A stretch of 64,000 nt of DNA, taken from NCBI RefSeq assembly GCF_001881565.1, contig NZ_MPDJ01000001.1, forward strand, positions 862,808 to 926,807. Reading direction: 5' to 3'. The DNA comes from Eisenbergiella tayi (lineage in GTDB: Bacteria; Bacillota; Clostridia; Lachnospirales; Lachnospiraceae). Made by a program: the position numbers and the translations under genes. Shown here in pieces: positions 17,256 to 25,637 of the stretch (its first letter is position 1; each line of letters begins with the position of its first letter). The notes below the pieces were generated by a model that did not search any database, was not told the origin of the DNA, and saw nothing but the letters and a program-made list of their open reading frames with translations.

Positions 17256-18323
17256 ATGAAATCATTTCTTGTAAAAAGTGTCCTTGCCATATGCATAACC
17301 GTTTTCTGCGTATTTTATCTGGACATTATGTATGAACAAAAATCAGATAATCCAATTGCCGAAGTAAATGCCTTTAACTTTGTTCCCGAAACGATTCAGC
17401 TCGCAAATTTCGGCAGTTCCCACGGACAATATGCGTTCGATTGGGGTGCTCTTAAAGATCGTGGAATTAAATGCTTCAACTTTGCCCTGCCAAGCCAGTC
17501 GTTTGAATATGATTATGCACTGTTAAATATGCATAAAGATGAATTTGCGGAAGGGAGTATTGCTTTCATTCCGATATCTTATTTTTCCTTTAACAGTGAG
17601 GCCACCTCACCGGATGATATTGAGGCCATCAGTGTACGGTATTATCGTATTCTATCCCCCCAATATAATCCCAATTATAGTCTCTATAAAGATATAGTTG
17701 CCATACGGTTTCCTATTTTATCAGCAGGCGATAAGATATTTGATCTGTTTAAACCGCCTGTTACCTTTCCGTCCTTATCTGACAACCGCCAGAATATTGT
17801 TTATGCCGCAGAAGTATCACCTGATGTACCTGTGCAGGACGAAAATACGGATGCTGTTTCTACTGATTTGTCTTCCGAAGTCCCTGTTTCCGCCGAAAAT
17901 CTGGAGCAGATTTACGGAGCCGAAAAAGTGCAGGAGTTTGAGGCGAAGGGAATTGCCAGATATCAAAGGCATTTTGAAGGAAAGAGCGAATATTTTGAAG
18001 AGGATAAAGAACAGAATCTAAAGAAAATGATAGAATTGTGCCAGGAACGAAATATCACTCCCATTTTAATCACGACACCATTTTCGATATATTATAATAA
18101 ATATGTATCAGAAGAGTTTATGAATGAATTCTACAGCAAGATACAGGGAATTGCTTCGGAATATGGCGTTTCGTATTATGATTATTCCCATGATGAGCGC
18201 TTCCAGATGCATCTGGAGTATTTCGGGGATGCGGATCATCTTAATGAAGAAGGAGCTATTTATTTTACGGATATGCTGACAAATGAAATACCGGAATTGA
18301 AAGCTTATTTGGAGACACACTGA
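17256..18323 (+). CDS. Secreted/membrane-anchored SGNH-like (DltD/DUF1574-like) protein
   Basis: The protein (355 aa) has one N-terminal membrane segment (residues about 5-23), then LANFGSSHGQYAFD, a block I with Ser in an FGSSHG context. FGDADHLNEEGA near the C-terminus supplies the Asp-x-x-His pair. A catalytic triad on the outer membrane face is therefore plausible, as in enzymes that move acyl groups on surface polymers. It is transcribed away from CotH and is more AT-rich than its neighbours. The ATG at 17256 is the first in frame after a stop at 17244 but has no close ribosome site. It is a second SGNH-type protein beside 7301-8380. Confidence 0.7.
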   Translation: MKSFLVKSVLAICITVFCVFYLDIMYEQKSDNPIAEVNAFNFVPETIQLANFGSSHGQYAFDWGALKDRGIKCFNFALPSQSFEYDYALLNMHKDEFAEGSIAFIPISYFSFNSEATSPDDIEAISVRYYRILSPQYNPNYSLYKDIVAIRFPILSAGDKIFDLFKPPVTFPSLSDNRQNIVYAAEVSPDVPVQDENTDAVSTDLSSEVPVSAENLEQIYGAEKVQEFEAKGIARYQRHFEGKSEYFEEDKEQNLKKMIELCQERNITPILITTPFSIYYNKYVSEEFMNEFYSKIQGIASEYGVSYYDYSHDERFQMHLEYFGDADHLNEEGAIYFTDMLTNEIPELKAYLETH

Positions 18324-18351
18324 ATAATTGATACAAATTATATACTGCTAT

Positions 18352-18398
18352 AAACAGAGGCTATGGTACATTTTGTACCGTGGCCTCTGTTTATGTTT
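18352..18398 (+). terminator. Strong stem-loop terminator after the SGNH-like gene
   Basis: AAACAGAGGC and GGCCTCTGTTT form the base of a stem that continues through TGGTAC/GTACC around an ATTTT loop, ending in a T-rich tail. It lies 28 bp after the stop codon. Confidence 0.8.
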
Positions 18399-18507
18399 CA
18401 ACGTATCATATACTCTCTTTCCAGATATAGTAATATCACATCCATAAACGTCCTTTTCAAGAATAACCCGCATGAAAATATTTCATTCCATCCCTCTCCG
18501 GCCACTA

Positions 18508-18517
18508 TAGTATACTA
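18508..18517. promoter_or_regulatory. TAGTATACTA palindrome upstream of the epimerase gene
   Basis: This perfect 10-bp palindrome lies 80 bp before the dipeptide epimerase start, in a 199-bp region with no gene (18399-18597). It is in the right place for an operator or an unusual -10 region, but I see no convincing -35 partner. The ribosome site AGGAGA lies 9 bp before the ATG at 18598. Confidence 0.3.
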
Positions 18518-18597
18518 AAGTAAACAAGTGAACTATCCCTTCTTTTCCATGCCTCATAACAATCATTTACACTACATAAAACAGGAGAAAACCAGCC

Positions 18598-19674
18598 ATG
18601 AAAATCACCGATATCAAAGCGGAAAAGGTCCGCATAGAACTTACCGTTCCCTTCCGCGTTGCTTTTGCCGAAATAAACTATTCAGAGAATCTTCTTCTGA
18701 AGGTTTCCACCGATGAAGGAATTGACGGCTATGGCGAAGCCGCCCCCATGCCCTTTGTCACCGGTGAAACCATCGACAGCGTTATCAGCGTCATCAATAT
18801 GATCCGTCCGGGCCTCATCGGTATGGATCCCATGGATATTGAAAAAATCCATGAATTAATGGACACCTGTATCTACGGAAACAGTTCCGCCAAATGTGCT
18901 GTCGATCTCGCCATGTACGATCTCATGGGAAAATTCATGGGACAGCCCGTTTACAAACTCCTTGGCGGCTATTCCAACCGTGTCCAAAATGACATCACCA
19001 TAGGCATCAGCACCCCCGAACTCATGGCCAAAGAGGCCCGTCAGCATGTCCTCAAAGACGGCTTTCACATCCTCAAAATCAAAGCCGGAATCAACGTAGA
19101 AGAAGATATCCGTGCCATGCGCCTCATCCGTGAAACCGTGGGCCCACACATCCGCCTCCGCGTAGACGCCAACCAGGGCTACAGCGCCAGCGACGCTGTC
19201 TACGCCATCCAGGAATTTAAAAAAACAGGCATCGAAGCGGTAGAACAATGCCTACCCCACTGGGATTTTGAAGGTTCCGCCTATGTCCGCAGCAAAGTAA
19301 GCGGCATCCGCATCATGCTGGACGAATCCATCCACAACCACCTGGATGCCGCCCGGGCCTGCAAAAACGGCTGTGCCGATATCCTGAACATCAAACTCAT
19401 GAAATGCGGCGGCCTTTTCCGTGCTTCCCAGATCAATTCCATCGCCGAAGCCTTCGGAGTAACCTGCATGGTTGGCTGCATGATGGAGACCAAACTCGCC
19501 ACCACCGCAGGAGTAAGCCTCGTTGCCGCCAAGAAAAACATCACCGAAGCAGACTGTGACAGCTTCCTCTTCTATGCCGACGAACAGACCGGCATGACCG
19601 GCGGCTTCACCCGGGACAACGACATCTTCACCCTCCTCGATGCTCCCGGCTTCGGCCTAGATCTCTCCTTCTGA
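18598..19674 (+). CDS. Dipeptide epimerase (enolase superfamily, L-Ala-D/L-Glu epimerase-like)
   Basis: The protein (358 aa) has the enolase-superfamily set: K160-x-K162, metal ligands D190, E216 and D242, and K266 opposite. The DxD at 319-321 is the feature used by dipeptide epimerases to hold the substrate ammonium group. The reaction is inversion at the second residue of a dipeptide such as L-Ala-D-Glu from murein. The nearby peptide importer, serine hydrolase and amidohydrolase fit a peptide-use role. Other members of the family take other dipeptides, so the exact substrate is open. It has its own terminator at 19702-19735. Confidence 0.83.
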   Translation: MKITDIKAEKVRIELTVPFRVAFAEINYSENLLLKVSTDEGIDGYGEAAPMPFVTGETIDSVISVINMIRPGLIGMDPMDIEKIHELMDTCIYGNSSAKCAVDLAMYDLMGKFMGQPVYKLLGGYSNRVQNDITIGISTPELMAKEARQHVLKDGFHILKIKAGINVEEDIRAMRLIRETVGPHIRLRVDANQGYSASDAVYAIQEFKKTGIEAVEQCLPHWDFEGSAYVRSKVSGIRIMLDESIHNHLDAARACKNGCADILNIKLMKCGGLFRASQINSIAEAFGVTCMVGCMMETKLATTAGVSLVAAKKNITEADCDSFLFYADEQTGMTGGFTRDNDIFTLLDAPGFGLDLSF

Positions 19675-19701
19675 CTTGCCGCTTCTTTTTCAAGCACACA
19701 A

Positions 19702-19735
19702 AAGGCCGCCATCCTTCAAAACCGATGGCGGCCTT
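19702..19735. terminator. Bidirectional terminator between the epimerase and Rpn genes
   Basis: AAGGCCGCCATC (19702-19713) and GATGGCGGCCTT (19724-19735) form a perfect 12-bp stem. It lies 27 bp after the epimerase stop and 29 bp after the Rpn stop on the other strand, so it can serve both. Confidence 0.8.
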
Positions 19736-19764
19736 ATCCATTCCCTATTCAATCCCCACTTCCA

Positions 19765-20733
19765 TCATTTCCAGTAAAGCTCCACAGACTCCCTGGCATC
19801 CTCTGATGACATCCCAAACTTCTCCGTCACCATTTCCACCGTCTGCTCAAAAGGAACTCCCAGCTTTTCACAGATTTCCGCCAAGGCCTTTATTCCAACC
19901 CGTACTCCTTCTGCCTTGCCTTCATCTTTTGCCATCTCCGCAATCTCTTCCAAAGCCTTACACATATCCACTTCCCCTTTCCGCTCAAATCCATCTGTCT
20001 TCCACCACTTATCCACATGCAGCAATTCCCTCAGACAATCAAAAGTTTCATAAGAAATATGCCTGAATTCCTCCGGCCTTTCCTGAATATACCGTTTCAT
20101 CCCCGCACCATCGGCGGCCATACCCAGCAGAGAAAAAACATGCCTTAAATCCGTCCTGAAATTATCCGGCGCCACATTCGAAGCCTGCACCAGGTTCACT
20201 TTATAATTCGACATAAACGGTTTCATATCCTCATACTCTTCCGGAATATCCAGCATATCAAAAAGATCCAGAGGCCCCTCCCATTTTCCCGTTCCATAAT
20301 AAAAACAAATCGTAACCACCGGCGCCAGCCTATCTTCCCTCAACAGCCCCGACAAAAACTCCGCACCATCCCTGTAATCCTTCCTCTTACGGTGCTTATC
20401 CGAAAGCGCTTTTACCTGCTCCGCATAATTCATGGCATCATAAACCATTTCCCTCACCGGCATAGCATAATGAGTTTCCCTCTGCCCTTCCACCGCAAAA
20501 ACAGCATAAGTAGTACGCCCCGACGCCTTACACACAGCATCCCGATACCGTCTTACCGAAACCTTCCCCCCGCCCTTATCCCGAAAAGAAAGCACAGACC
20601 TCCCGGACATACTCTCAAGCATCTCCGCCTTCAGCACCTGCTTCCCCCGAAACAAAGAACCATTAAACAAATCACTAAAATTCTCCGGTTTCTCCAGAAA
20701 CCTCATCACTGCCAAATCCTTTTCCCCTGCCAT
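19765..20733 (-). CDS. Rpn-family PD-(D/E)XK nuclease (recombination-promoting, transposase-related)
   Basis: The protein (322 aa) opens MAGEKDLAVMRFLEKPENFSD, has YAVFAVEGQRETHYAMPVR (beta strands with E and Q of the PD-(D/E)XK core) and VVTICFYYG, and ends with an acidic and basic helix region (EIAEMAKDEGKAEG). This matches Rpn-type proteins common in Lachnospiraceae, which in E. coli RpnA act as DNA endonucleases that promote recombination. I start at 20733 because a GAGGAGGAG ribosome site lies 10 bp ahead. No terminal inverted repeats or target duplication were seen, so it is a stand-alone gene and not an insertion sequence. Confidence 0.8.
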   Translation of the reverse strand: MAGEKDLAVMRFLEKPENFSDLFNGSLFRGKQVLKAEMLESMSGRSVLSFRDKGGGKVSVRRYRDAVCKASGRTTYAVFAVEGQRETHYAMPVREMVYDAMNYAEQVKALSDKHRKRKDYRDGAEFLSGLLREDRLAPVVTICFYYGTGKWEGPLDLFDMLDIPEEYEDMKPFMSNYKVNLVQASNVAPDNFRTDLRHVFSLLGMAADGAGMKRYIQERPEEFRHISYETFDCLRELLHVDKWWKTDGFERKGEVDMCKALEEIAEMAKDEGKAEGVRVGIKALAEICEKLGVPFEQTVEMVTEKFGMSSEDARESVELYWK

Positions 20734-20796
20734 ACAAGCACATCTCCTCCTCATCAATTAATGATAAATCCAAAAGATATGTGCTTTATACAGATT

Positions 20797-20825
20797 ATTA
20801 TAGACACATCCCAACAAAAAAGCAA
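20797..20825 (-). promoter_or_regulatory. Promoter of the Rpn-type gene
   Basis: On the minus strand TTGCTT (20820-20825) and TATAAT (20797-20802) are 17 bp apart, about 64 bp before the start at 20733. The remainder of the gap, 20826-21014, is A- and C-rich with nothing I can identify. Confidence 0.6.
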
Positions 20826-21014
20826 TTCTTTCGGACATATAAAAGTAAAAAACCTAAAAATGGAATATTTGGCTGAACCGCCGAAAAAAGAAAATCCTAT
20901 CCAGATAATTTATTTATACCACACCCATCCCCAAAACAAAACCCCAAAAAATATTAACTTTCCATAAACTCCCCTTCTAATCCCTTCTAACCCATCCGCC
21001 ATCCCATACCCCCA

Positions 21015-21358
21015 GGTTCCGTTGCCAGTCGTTCCCTCCTGCGCGGGAATTCCGCTTTGTCTCCCTGCGGGGTCTGTGAAGGGGGGCCTTGATGTCCTGT
21101 CCCGGGGGACGGCCGGTGTTGGAGTGTGGCGCCCAGGTGCTTTATATACCACGCAGAGGAGACCAATCCCATACGGCAGCCTCACCTGCCGTATGGGATG
21201 CCCTGGGCTCATCGAAGTGCCCGGTATATCAGCACCTGGGAGCCACACTCCAACACCGGCCGTCCCCCGGGACAGGACATCAAGGCCCCCCTTCACAGAC
21301 CCCGCAGGGAGACAAAGCGGAACTCCCGCCGCAGGAGGGAACGACTGGCAACGGAACC
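21015..21358. repeat. Long inverted repeat element LIR2 with conserved tip core
   Basis: Two arms of about 136 bp (21015-21150 and 21223-21358) are nearly perfect complements; I count only about four small differences. The rim is GGTTCCGTTGCC / GGCAACGGAACC and the arms close at TATACC / GGTATA. Between them lies the tip: ACGCAGAGGAGACC, a 12-bp hairpin CCCATACGGCAG/CTGCCGTATGGG, then GGGCTCATCG and TGCCCGG. The same core occurs in LIR3 and LIR4. The element ends 8 bp past the LysR stop codon. It has no T-run on either side. Confidence 0.95.
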
Positions 21359-21366
21359 GTCCGCTC

Positions 21367-22293
21367 TCAACGAAACAGGCGCATGATCTCACTGATGAAC
21401 GTCCGCTCCACCCGCGTCAGCTCCGTCTGATTCTTCTTAATCCATCCGAATTCATATTTCAGGTTCACATTCTGATAAGGATAAATCACCATAGAAATTG
21501 GCAGATTCAGCTTATTATATATTTTTGCACTCTGGGCCACACAGAAATAGGCCGGAATCTGCCCGCACAGACTGAACGCCGTATCATTATCCGCCACGTA
21601 AACCACCCTGGGGTTTCCGAAAGCGGTACGGATTTCTTTTTCCTCCCGGGTAAACGGATATATCGTCTCCTTAGTTGTTATCAGCAGCTGTTCCGACAGC
21701 AGCCCCTTCCTCAGCCGTGTGATCCCAAGCTCATTCACCGGATTGTTCCGATCAACCGCCACTCCCACATTCAGCCTCCCCAGGGCATGATACTCCATGT
21801 CATTCTGTGCAAACAGGGAACAGGCCTCCTCTGTATAAAGATTCAGCGTCATCAGAATCCCCAGATCGCATCTCCCGTCTTTCACATCGGTAAAAACCTC
21901 CGAATAGGTTTTCTGGTAAAACTGAAAATCCGTATCTGCATTCAGATATTGGGCCAGAAGCCTTGCAAAAATTTCACTGGCGAACAGCATCTGTCCGCAG
22001 GAAGCGCTGAATTTTAACGGCTGTCCCTTTTTTTCTTCTGCTTGGACGGCCATGCTTTTTATCCTGTCCACATGCTGCAGGGTTTTCTCCGCCTCCGCAA
22101 GAAAAGCCCTCCCGAAATCCGTGGTTGCGATCCCTTCCGTAGTCCTTATGAAAATTTCCTGTTCCAGCTCCAATTCCAGAGCATGTATTGATTTGCTCAA
22201 TGCCGACTGGGAAATATAAAGGGTCTGGGCTGCTCTGCTGAACGAACCCAGACGATTGATTTCACTGGCATAAATGAGTTGATTCAGATTCAT
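21367..22293 (-). CDS. LysR-family transcriptional regulator
   Basis: The protein (308 aa) has an N-terminal winged helix-turn-helix (LNQLIYASEINRLGSFSRAAQ, SQSALSKSI) and a LysR effector domain. I start at 22293, where GGAAGGGA precedes the ATG; the start lies inside the end of the amidohydrolase gene, so the two overlap and are co-transcribed. As the last gene of the opp operon it is the obvious regulator of peptide uptake. A T-N11-A-type dyad in the oppB/oppA intergenic region (27630-27654) is a candidate site. A co-inducer cannot be predicted. Confidence 0.88.
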   Translation of the reverse strand: MNLNQLIYASEINRLGSFSRAAQTLYISQSALSKSIHALELELEQEIFIRTTEGIATTDFGRAFLAEAEKTLQHVDRIKSMAVQAEEKKGQPLKFSASCGQMLFASEIFARLLAQYLNADTDFQFYQKTYSEVFTDVKDGRCDLGILMTLNLYTEEACSLFAQNDMEYHALGRLNVGVAVDRNNPVNELGITRLRKGLLSEQLLITTKETIYPFTREEKEIRTAFGNPRVVYVADNDTAFSLCGQIPAYFCVAQSAKIYNKLNLPISMVIYPYQNVNLKYEFGWIKKNQTELTRVERTFISEIMRLFR

Positions 22294-23461
22294 ATACGCA
22301 CGTCCCTTCCTGCCAGACGGCCTGTACATCCTCAAGTGCCCGGATGTCCTCGCCCGGATTCCCCTTTACCGCAATGATATCTGCCAGAAGGCCTTCGCGG
22401 AGCAGCCCCAGGCTGTCCGAAAGCCCAAGCGCTTTAGCACCGTTGCCGGTGGCGCAGGCAATCGCTTCCACAGGGGATATTCCATATTGTACCATATAAG
22501 CACATTCCCTGGCTACCGGTGAGGCCTTGGGATGGCTGCAGGCATCCGTATCCGTTCCTGTTGCCACAAGGACACCGGTGTCATACAGCTTTTTAAATTG
22601 ATCCCGGTAGGTCTCCACCGTATCCTTCAGATAATCCCGGTTGCTGCTCAGGCTTTCATCCGTCATAGCCTTCTGTACAAGTTCATAGGCATAATGGAAT
22701 ACGTAAATGGTGGGAACCCATGTCTGTCTGTTATCCCGCATCCGTTCCGCCTGATCCACAGACAGATGGGTGCCGTGTTCAATGCTGTCACAGCCCGCCT
22801 GAATGCACATGTCCATGGATGGCCCGTATCCGGCATGCGCCGCCACCTTGCATCCGAACCGGTGTGCTTCTTCCACAGCCGCATCAAGCTCCTCCTGATT
22901 GAATTCTTCTCCCCGATAGGCTTCACTGTCCAGAAGCTTAATACAGTCCGCTCCATCTCTGATATTGCGCCTTACCGCTTTCCGGATTTCTTCCACACCG
23001 TCCACTTCCTCCACGGCTCCCGTCATACCGTACCCGTGTCCGCCGGTCATGCACAGCCCCTTCAGGCTGGTAAAAATACGGGGCGCCCTGATATAGCCTG
23101 CTGCCGCCGCTTCCTTCAAAGCCCTCCCCACGCCGTCTGCGCTGGACATATCACGGATAGTGGTCACCCCCGCTTTCAGCGTATCCTCCATTCTTTTCCC
23201 TATAAAATAAGCCCGCAGCATCCTGTCCTCTGCGAGCCTGTCCGCATTTTTCTCTCCATAGTAATAGCCGATATGGGTATGCATATCAATCATACCCGGC
23301 ATCAGGGTACAGCCCTCAAGCCGGATTTCTTTTTCCGGGAAACGCCTGCGCAGCTCATCTGCCGTACCTACCGCCCGAATCCTCTTCCCGTCCAAAACAA
23401 CCGCTCCCTGTTCAATAACCCTTTTCCCGTCCCCAACGATTACTCTGTCCGCAACCAGCAT
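22262..23461 (-). CDS. Amidohydrolase (prolidase/imidazolonepropionase-like)
   Basis: The protein (399 aa) has the metal-dependent amidohydrolase barrel. HTH at 61-63 gives the first metal ligands, K175 in IKLLD is a possible carbamylated Lys, H209 (AHAG) and H229 (EHGT) follow, and TDTDA carries the final Asp. Members near peptide importers often cleave Xaa-Pro or Xaa-Arg/Lys dipeptides. The start at 23461 is chosen because AAGGAGG lies 8 bp before it; an ATG 21 bp further up has none. It lies 78 bp after oppF and overlaps lysR. A non-peptide amide substrate is possible. Confidence 0.82.
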   Translation of the reverse strand: MLVADRVIVGDGKRVIEQGAVVLDGKRIRAVGTADELRRRFPEKEIRLEGCTLMPGMIDMHTHIGYYYGEKNADRLAEDRMLRAYFIGKRMEDTLKAGVTTIRDMSSADGVGRALKEAAAAGYIRAPRIFTSLKGLCMTGGHGYGMTGAVEEVDGVEEIRKAVRRNIRDGADCIKLLDSEAYRGEEFNQEELDAAVEEAHRFGCKVAAHAGYGPSMDMCIQAGCDSIEHGTHLSVDQAERMRDNRQTWVPTIYVFHYAYELVQKAMTDESLSSNRDYLKDTVETYRDQFKKLYDTGVLVATGTDTDACSHPKASPVARECAYMVQYGISPVEAIACATGNGAKALGLSDSLGLLREGLLADIIAVKGNPGEDIRALEDVQAVWQEGTCVYESESTHLCQ

Positions 23462-23539
23462 CCCTTTTTCCTCCTTCGCCATACTCTATACCCGTCTGTC
23501 ATTTATCCATATACCGTTCACGCAGTCCGCCGATACACA

Positions 23540-24520
23540 TTAAGATAATTTCCCCGCTTTCAAGCACATAACTTTATGCCCTTTTTCCACTTCCTCCACC
23601 CGGACGCTTTCCCTGCATTCCGCATCTGCATAGGGACATCTCCCCGCAAACCGGCAACCTGCAGGCGGATTATAGGGTGTGGGGAGATCGCCTTCCAGCA
23701 GAATCCTCTTTTTCTCCCTTTTTTCTTTTCTGGTAAAAGCGGGAGCCGCAGAGAGCAGTGCCTGTGTATAAGGATGGGCAGGGGCATCAAAAATCTGTTT
23801 CTTGCTCCCCATCTCAACAATCTGTCCCAGATACATAACCGCCACATCGTCGCTGATAAACCGTACAATACTCAGATCATGGGATATAAAAAGATAGGTC
23901 AGTCCCATATCCTCCTGCATATCCTTCAGAAGATTAATGATCTGCGCCTGGATGGAGACATCCAGCGCGGATACCGCTTCGTCACAGACAACAAACTCCG
24001 GACTGGCGGCCAGCGCTCTGGCGATACTGATACGCTGTCTCTGTCCGCCGGAAAACTGATGGGGAAAACGAAGGGCCTGTTCCGGAAAAAGACCGCACTT
24101 CTCCATAATAGCCTCCACCTTCTCTTCCAGCTCTATTCTGGATGACACCAGCTTATGCGCCGCCAGCCCTTCTCCGATCAGATCGTATACGGTCATCCGC
24201 GGATCCAGAGAGGAATAAGGATCCTGAAAAATTATCTGCATTTTTTTCCGCAGCGTATGCATCGCATCGCCTGTCGCCGTGCACACATCCACGCCGTCTA
24301 TGAGAACCTGTCCCTCCGTTGCCGGCGTAAGGCCGAGAATCGTACGGCCCGCCGTGGATTTCCCGCAGCCGGATTCTCCCACAAGCCCGAGGACTTTTCC
24401 CCTTTGTATGGTAAAGCTGATATCGTCCACAGCCTGGACATATCCCAAGGTATGCTGGATAAACCCGCCCTTTACCGGGAAATATTTTTTCAGATTCCGT
24501 ACATCTACCATGTTATCCAT
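23540..24520 (-). CDS. oppF: Oligopeptide ABC importer ATPase, OppF-like
   Basis: The protein (326 aa) has Walker A GESGCGKS, the signature SGGQRQRISIARAL, Walker B VVCDEAVSALD and the H-loop FISHDLS. It ends with the Opp/Dpp C-terminal extension, PYNPPAGCRFAGRCPYADAEC, whose Cys residues in related proteins bind an iron-sulfur cluster. It pairs with OppD to power peptide uptake. GGAAGGAAG precedes the ATG. The order oppB-C-D-F is the usual one. Confidence 0.92.
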   Translation of the reverse strand: MDNMVDVRNLKKYFPVKGGFIQHTLGYVQAVDDISFTIQRGKVLGLVGESGCGKSTAGRTILGLTPATEGQVLIDGVDVCTATGDAMHTLRKKMQIIFQDPYSSLDPRMTVYDLIGEGLAAHKLVSSRIELEEKVEAIMEKCGLFPEQALRFPHQFSGGQRQRISIARALAASPEFVVCDEAVSALDVSIQAQIINLLKDMQEDMGLTYLFISHDLSIVRFISDDVAVMYLGQIVEMGSKKQIFDAPAHPYTQALLSAAPAFTRKEKREKKRILLEGDLPTPYNPPAGCRFAGRCPYADAECRESVRVEEVEKGHKVMCLKAGKLS

Positions 24521-24546
24521 GCTGTTCTTCCTTCCGCAAAACCATT

Positions 24547-25533
24547 TTACTCACAGCCTCCGCAGTATTTCCAGCAGAACACCTTGTGTTCTTCGGAAAG
24601 CTGCGCGGCCTCCGGGAATTCCTTTTCACATTTCTTCCCTGCATACCTGCATCTGGGATGAAACGGGCAGCCCTCAGGTTTATCATTCAACGAAGGCACA
24701 TTTCCCGGTATCACTTCCAGACGATCCCCTTCAAAGTCCGCCCGGGGCCTGGAATGGATCAGTCCCAGCGTATAGGGATGCGCCGCGTGTTCAAACAATT
24801 CGTCCGTGGGAGATATTTCGCAGACCTTTCCGCCATACATCACTACAACGCGATCCGCCATTTCGCTGATCACACCCAGATCATGGGTGATGAAAATACA
24901 GGAGCTTCCCGTTTCCTCCTTCAGCGCGTTCATCAGATCCAGAATCTGCGCCTGTATTGTCACATCCAGCGCGGTCGTAGGCTCATCCGCAATTATCAGC
25001 TTGGGTGAAGTGATCAGTGCCATGGCTATCATCACCCTCTGGCGCATCCCTCCGGAAAGGCTGAAGGGATAGCGGAACATCATCTCCTCCGGCATGGGTA
25101 TTTTCACCTTTTTCAGGTATTCCACACACCTTTCCCGGGCATGCCTGTCACTGATTTTCTGGTGGTTCTTCAGGGCTTCCTTCATCTGATCCCCGATTGT
25201 ATATAAAGGGTTCAGCGCCGTCATGGGTTCCTGGAATATGATTGAAATATCCTTCCCCCGGATTTTCCGCAGCTCTTTTTCCGTCATCTGCAGGGTGTCC
25301 CTGCCTTCAAACAAAATCTGTCCGCCTTCATATTTCACATTGCCGCCCTGCACCAGCCTGACAACCGACATGCAACTGACACTTTTTCCGCAGCCGCTTT
25401 CCCCGACCACTCCCAGCGTTTCTCCCTTTTTCACTTCAAAGGATACATCATCCACCGCTTTCAGTACGGCCTCATCTGTCACAAAATAGGTCTTCAGATT
25501 CCGTATCGAAAGCAAAGTTCCCTGTTCACTCAT
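24547..25533 (-). CDS. oppD: Oligopeptide ABC importer ATPase, OppD-like
   Basis: The protein (328 aa) has Walker A GESGCGKS, signature SLSGGMRQRVMIAMAL, Walker B LIIADEPTTALD and FITHDLG. The C-terminal extension CPFHPRCRYAGKKCEKEFPE again has the Cys pattern of the Opp/Dpp subfamily. Two adjacent ATGs occur (25536 and 25533); the second has the better distance to GGGAG. It sits 26 bp upstream of oppF and 104 bp after oppC. Confidence 0.92.
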   Translation of the reverse strand: MSEQGTLLSIRNLKTYFVTDEAVLKAVDDVSFEVKKGETLGVVGESGCGKSVSCMSVVRLVQGGNVKYEGGQILFEGRDTLQMTEKELRKIRGKDISIIFQEPMTALNPLYTIGDQMKEALKNHQKISDRHARERCVEYLKKVKIPMPEEMMFRYPFSLSGGMRQRVMIAMALITSPKLIIADEPTTALDVTIQAQILDLMNALKEETGSSCIFITHDLGVISEMADRVVVMYGGKVCEISPTDELFEHAAHPYTLGLIHSRPRADFEGDRLEVIPGNVPSLNDKPEGCPFHPRCRYAGKKCEKEFPEAAQLSEEHKVFCWKYCGGCE

Positions 25534-25637
25534 CATTTGCTCCCATCTGTACTCTATATTCACGCATGCAGTTTCCGCCGAATGCCGGCCGGCAGAACTG
25601 AGTCCTTATTTTTTCAGCCGGTCCGCCAAAAAGGGCA

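Noticed and set aside
19765..20733. Rpn-type gene as part of an insertion sequence
   Set aside because: It has its own promoter and a shared terminator, and no inverted ends were found around it.
21015..21430. Several ORFs across LIR2 on both strands
   Set aside because: They are products of the inverted repeat reading open in several frames, without starts supported by ribosome sites.
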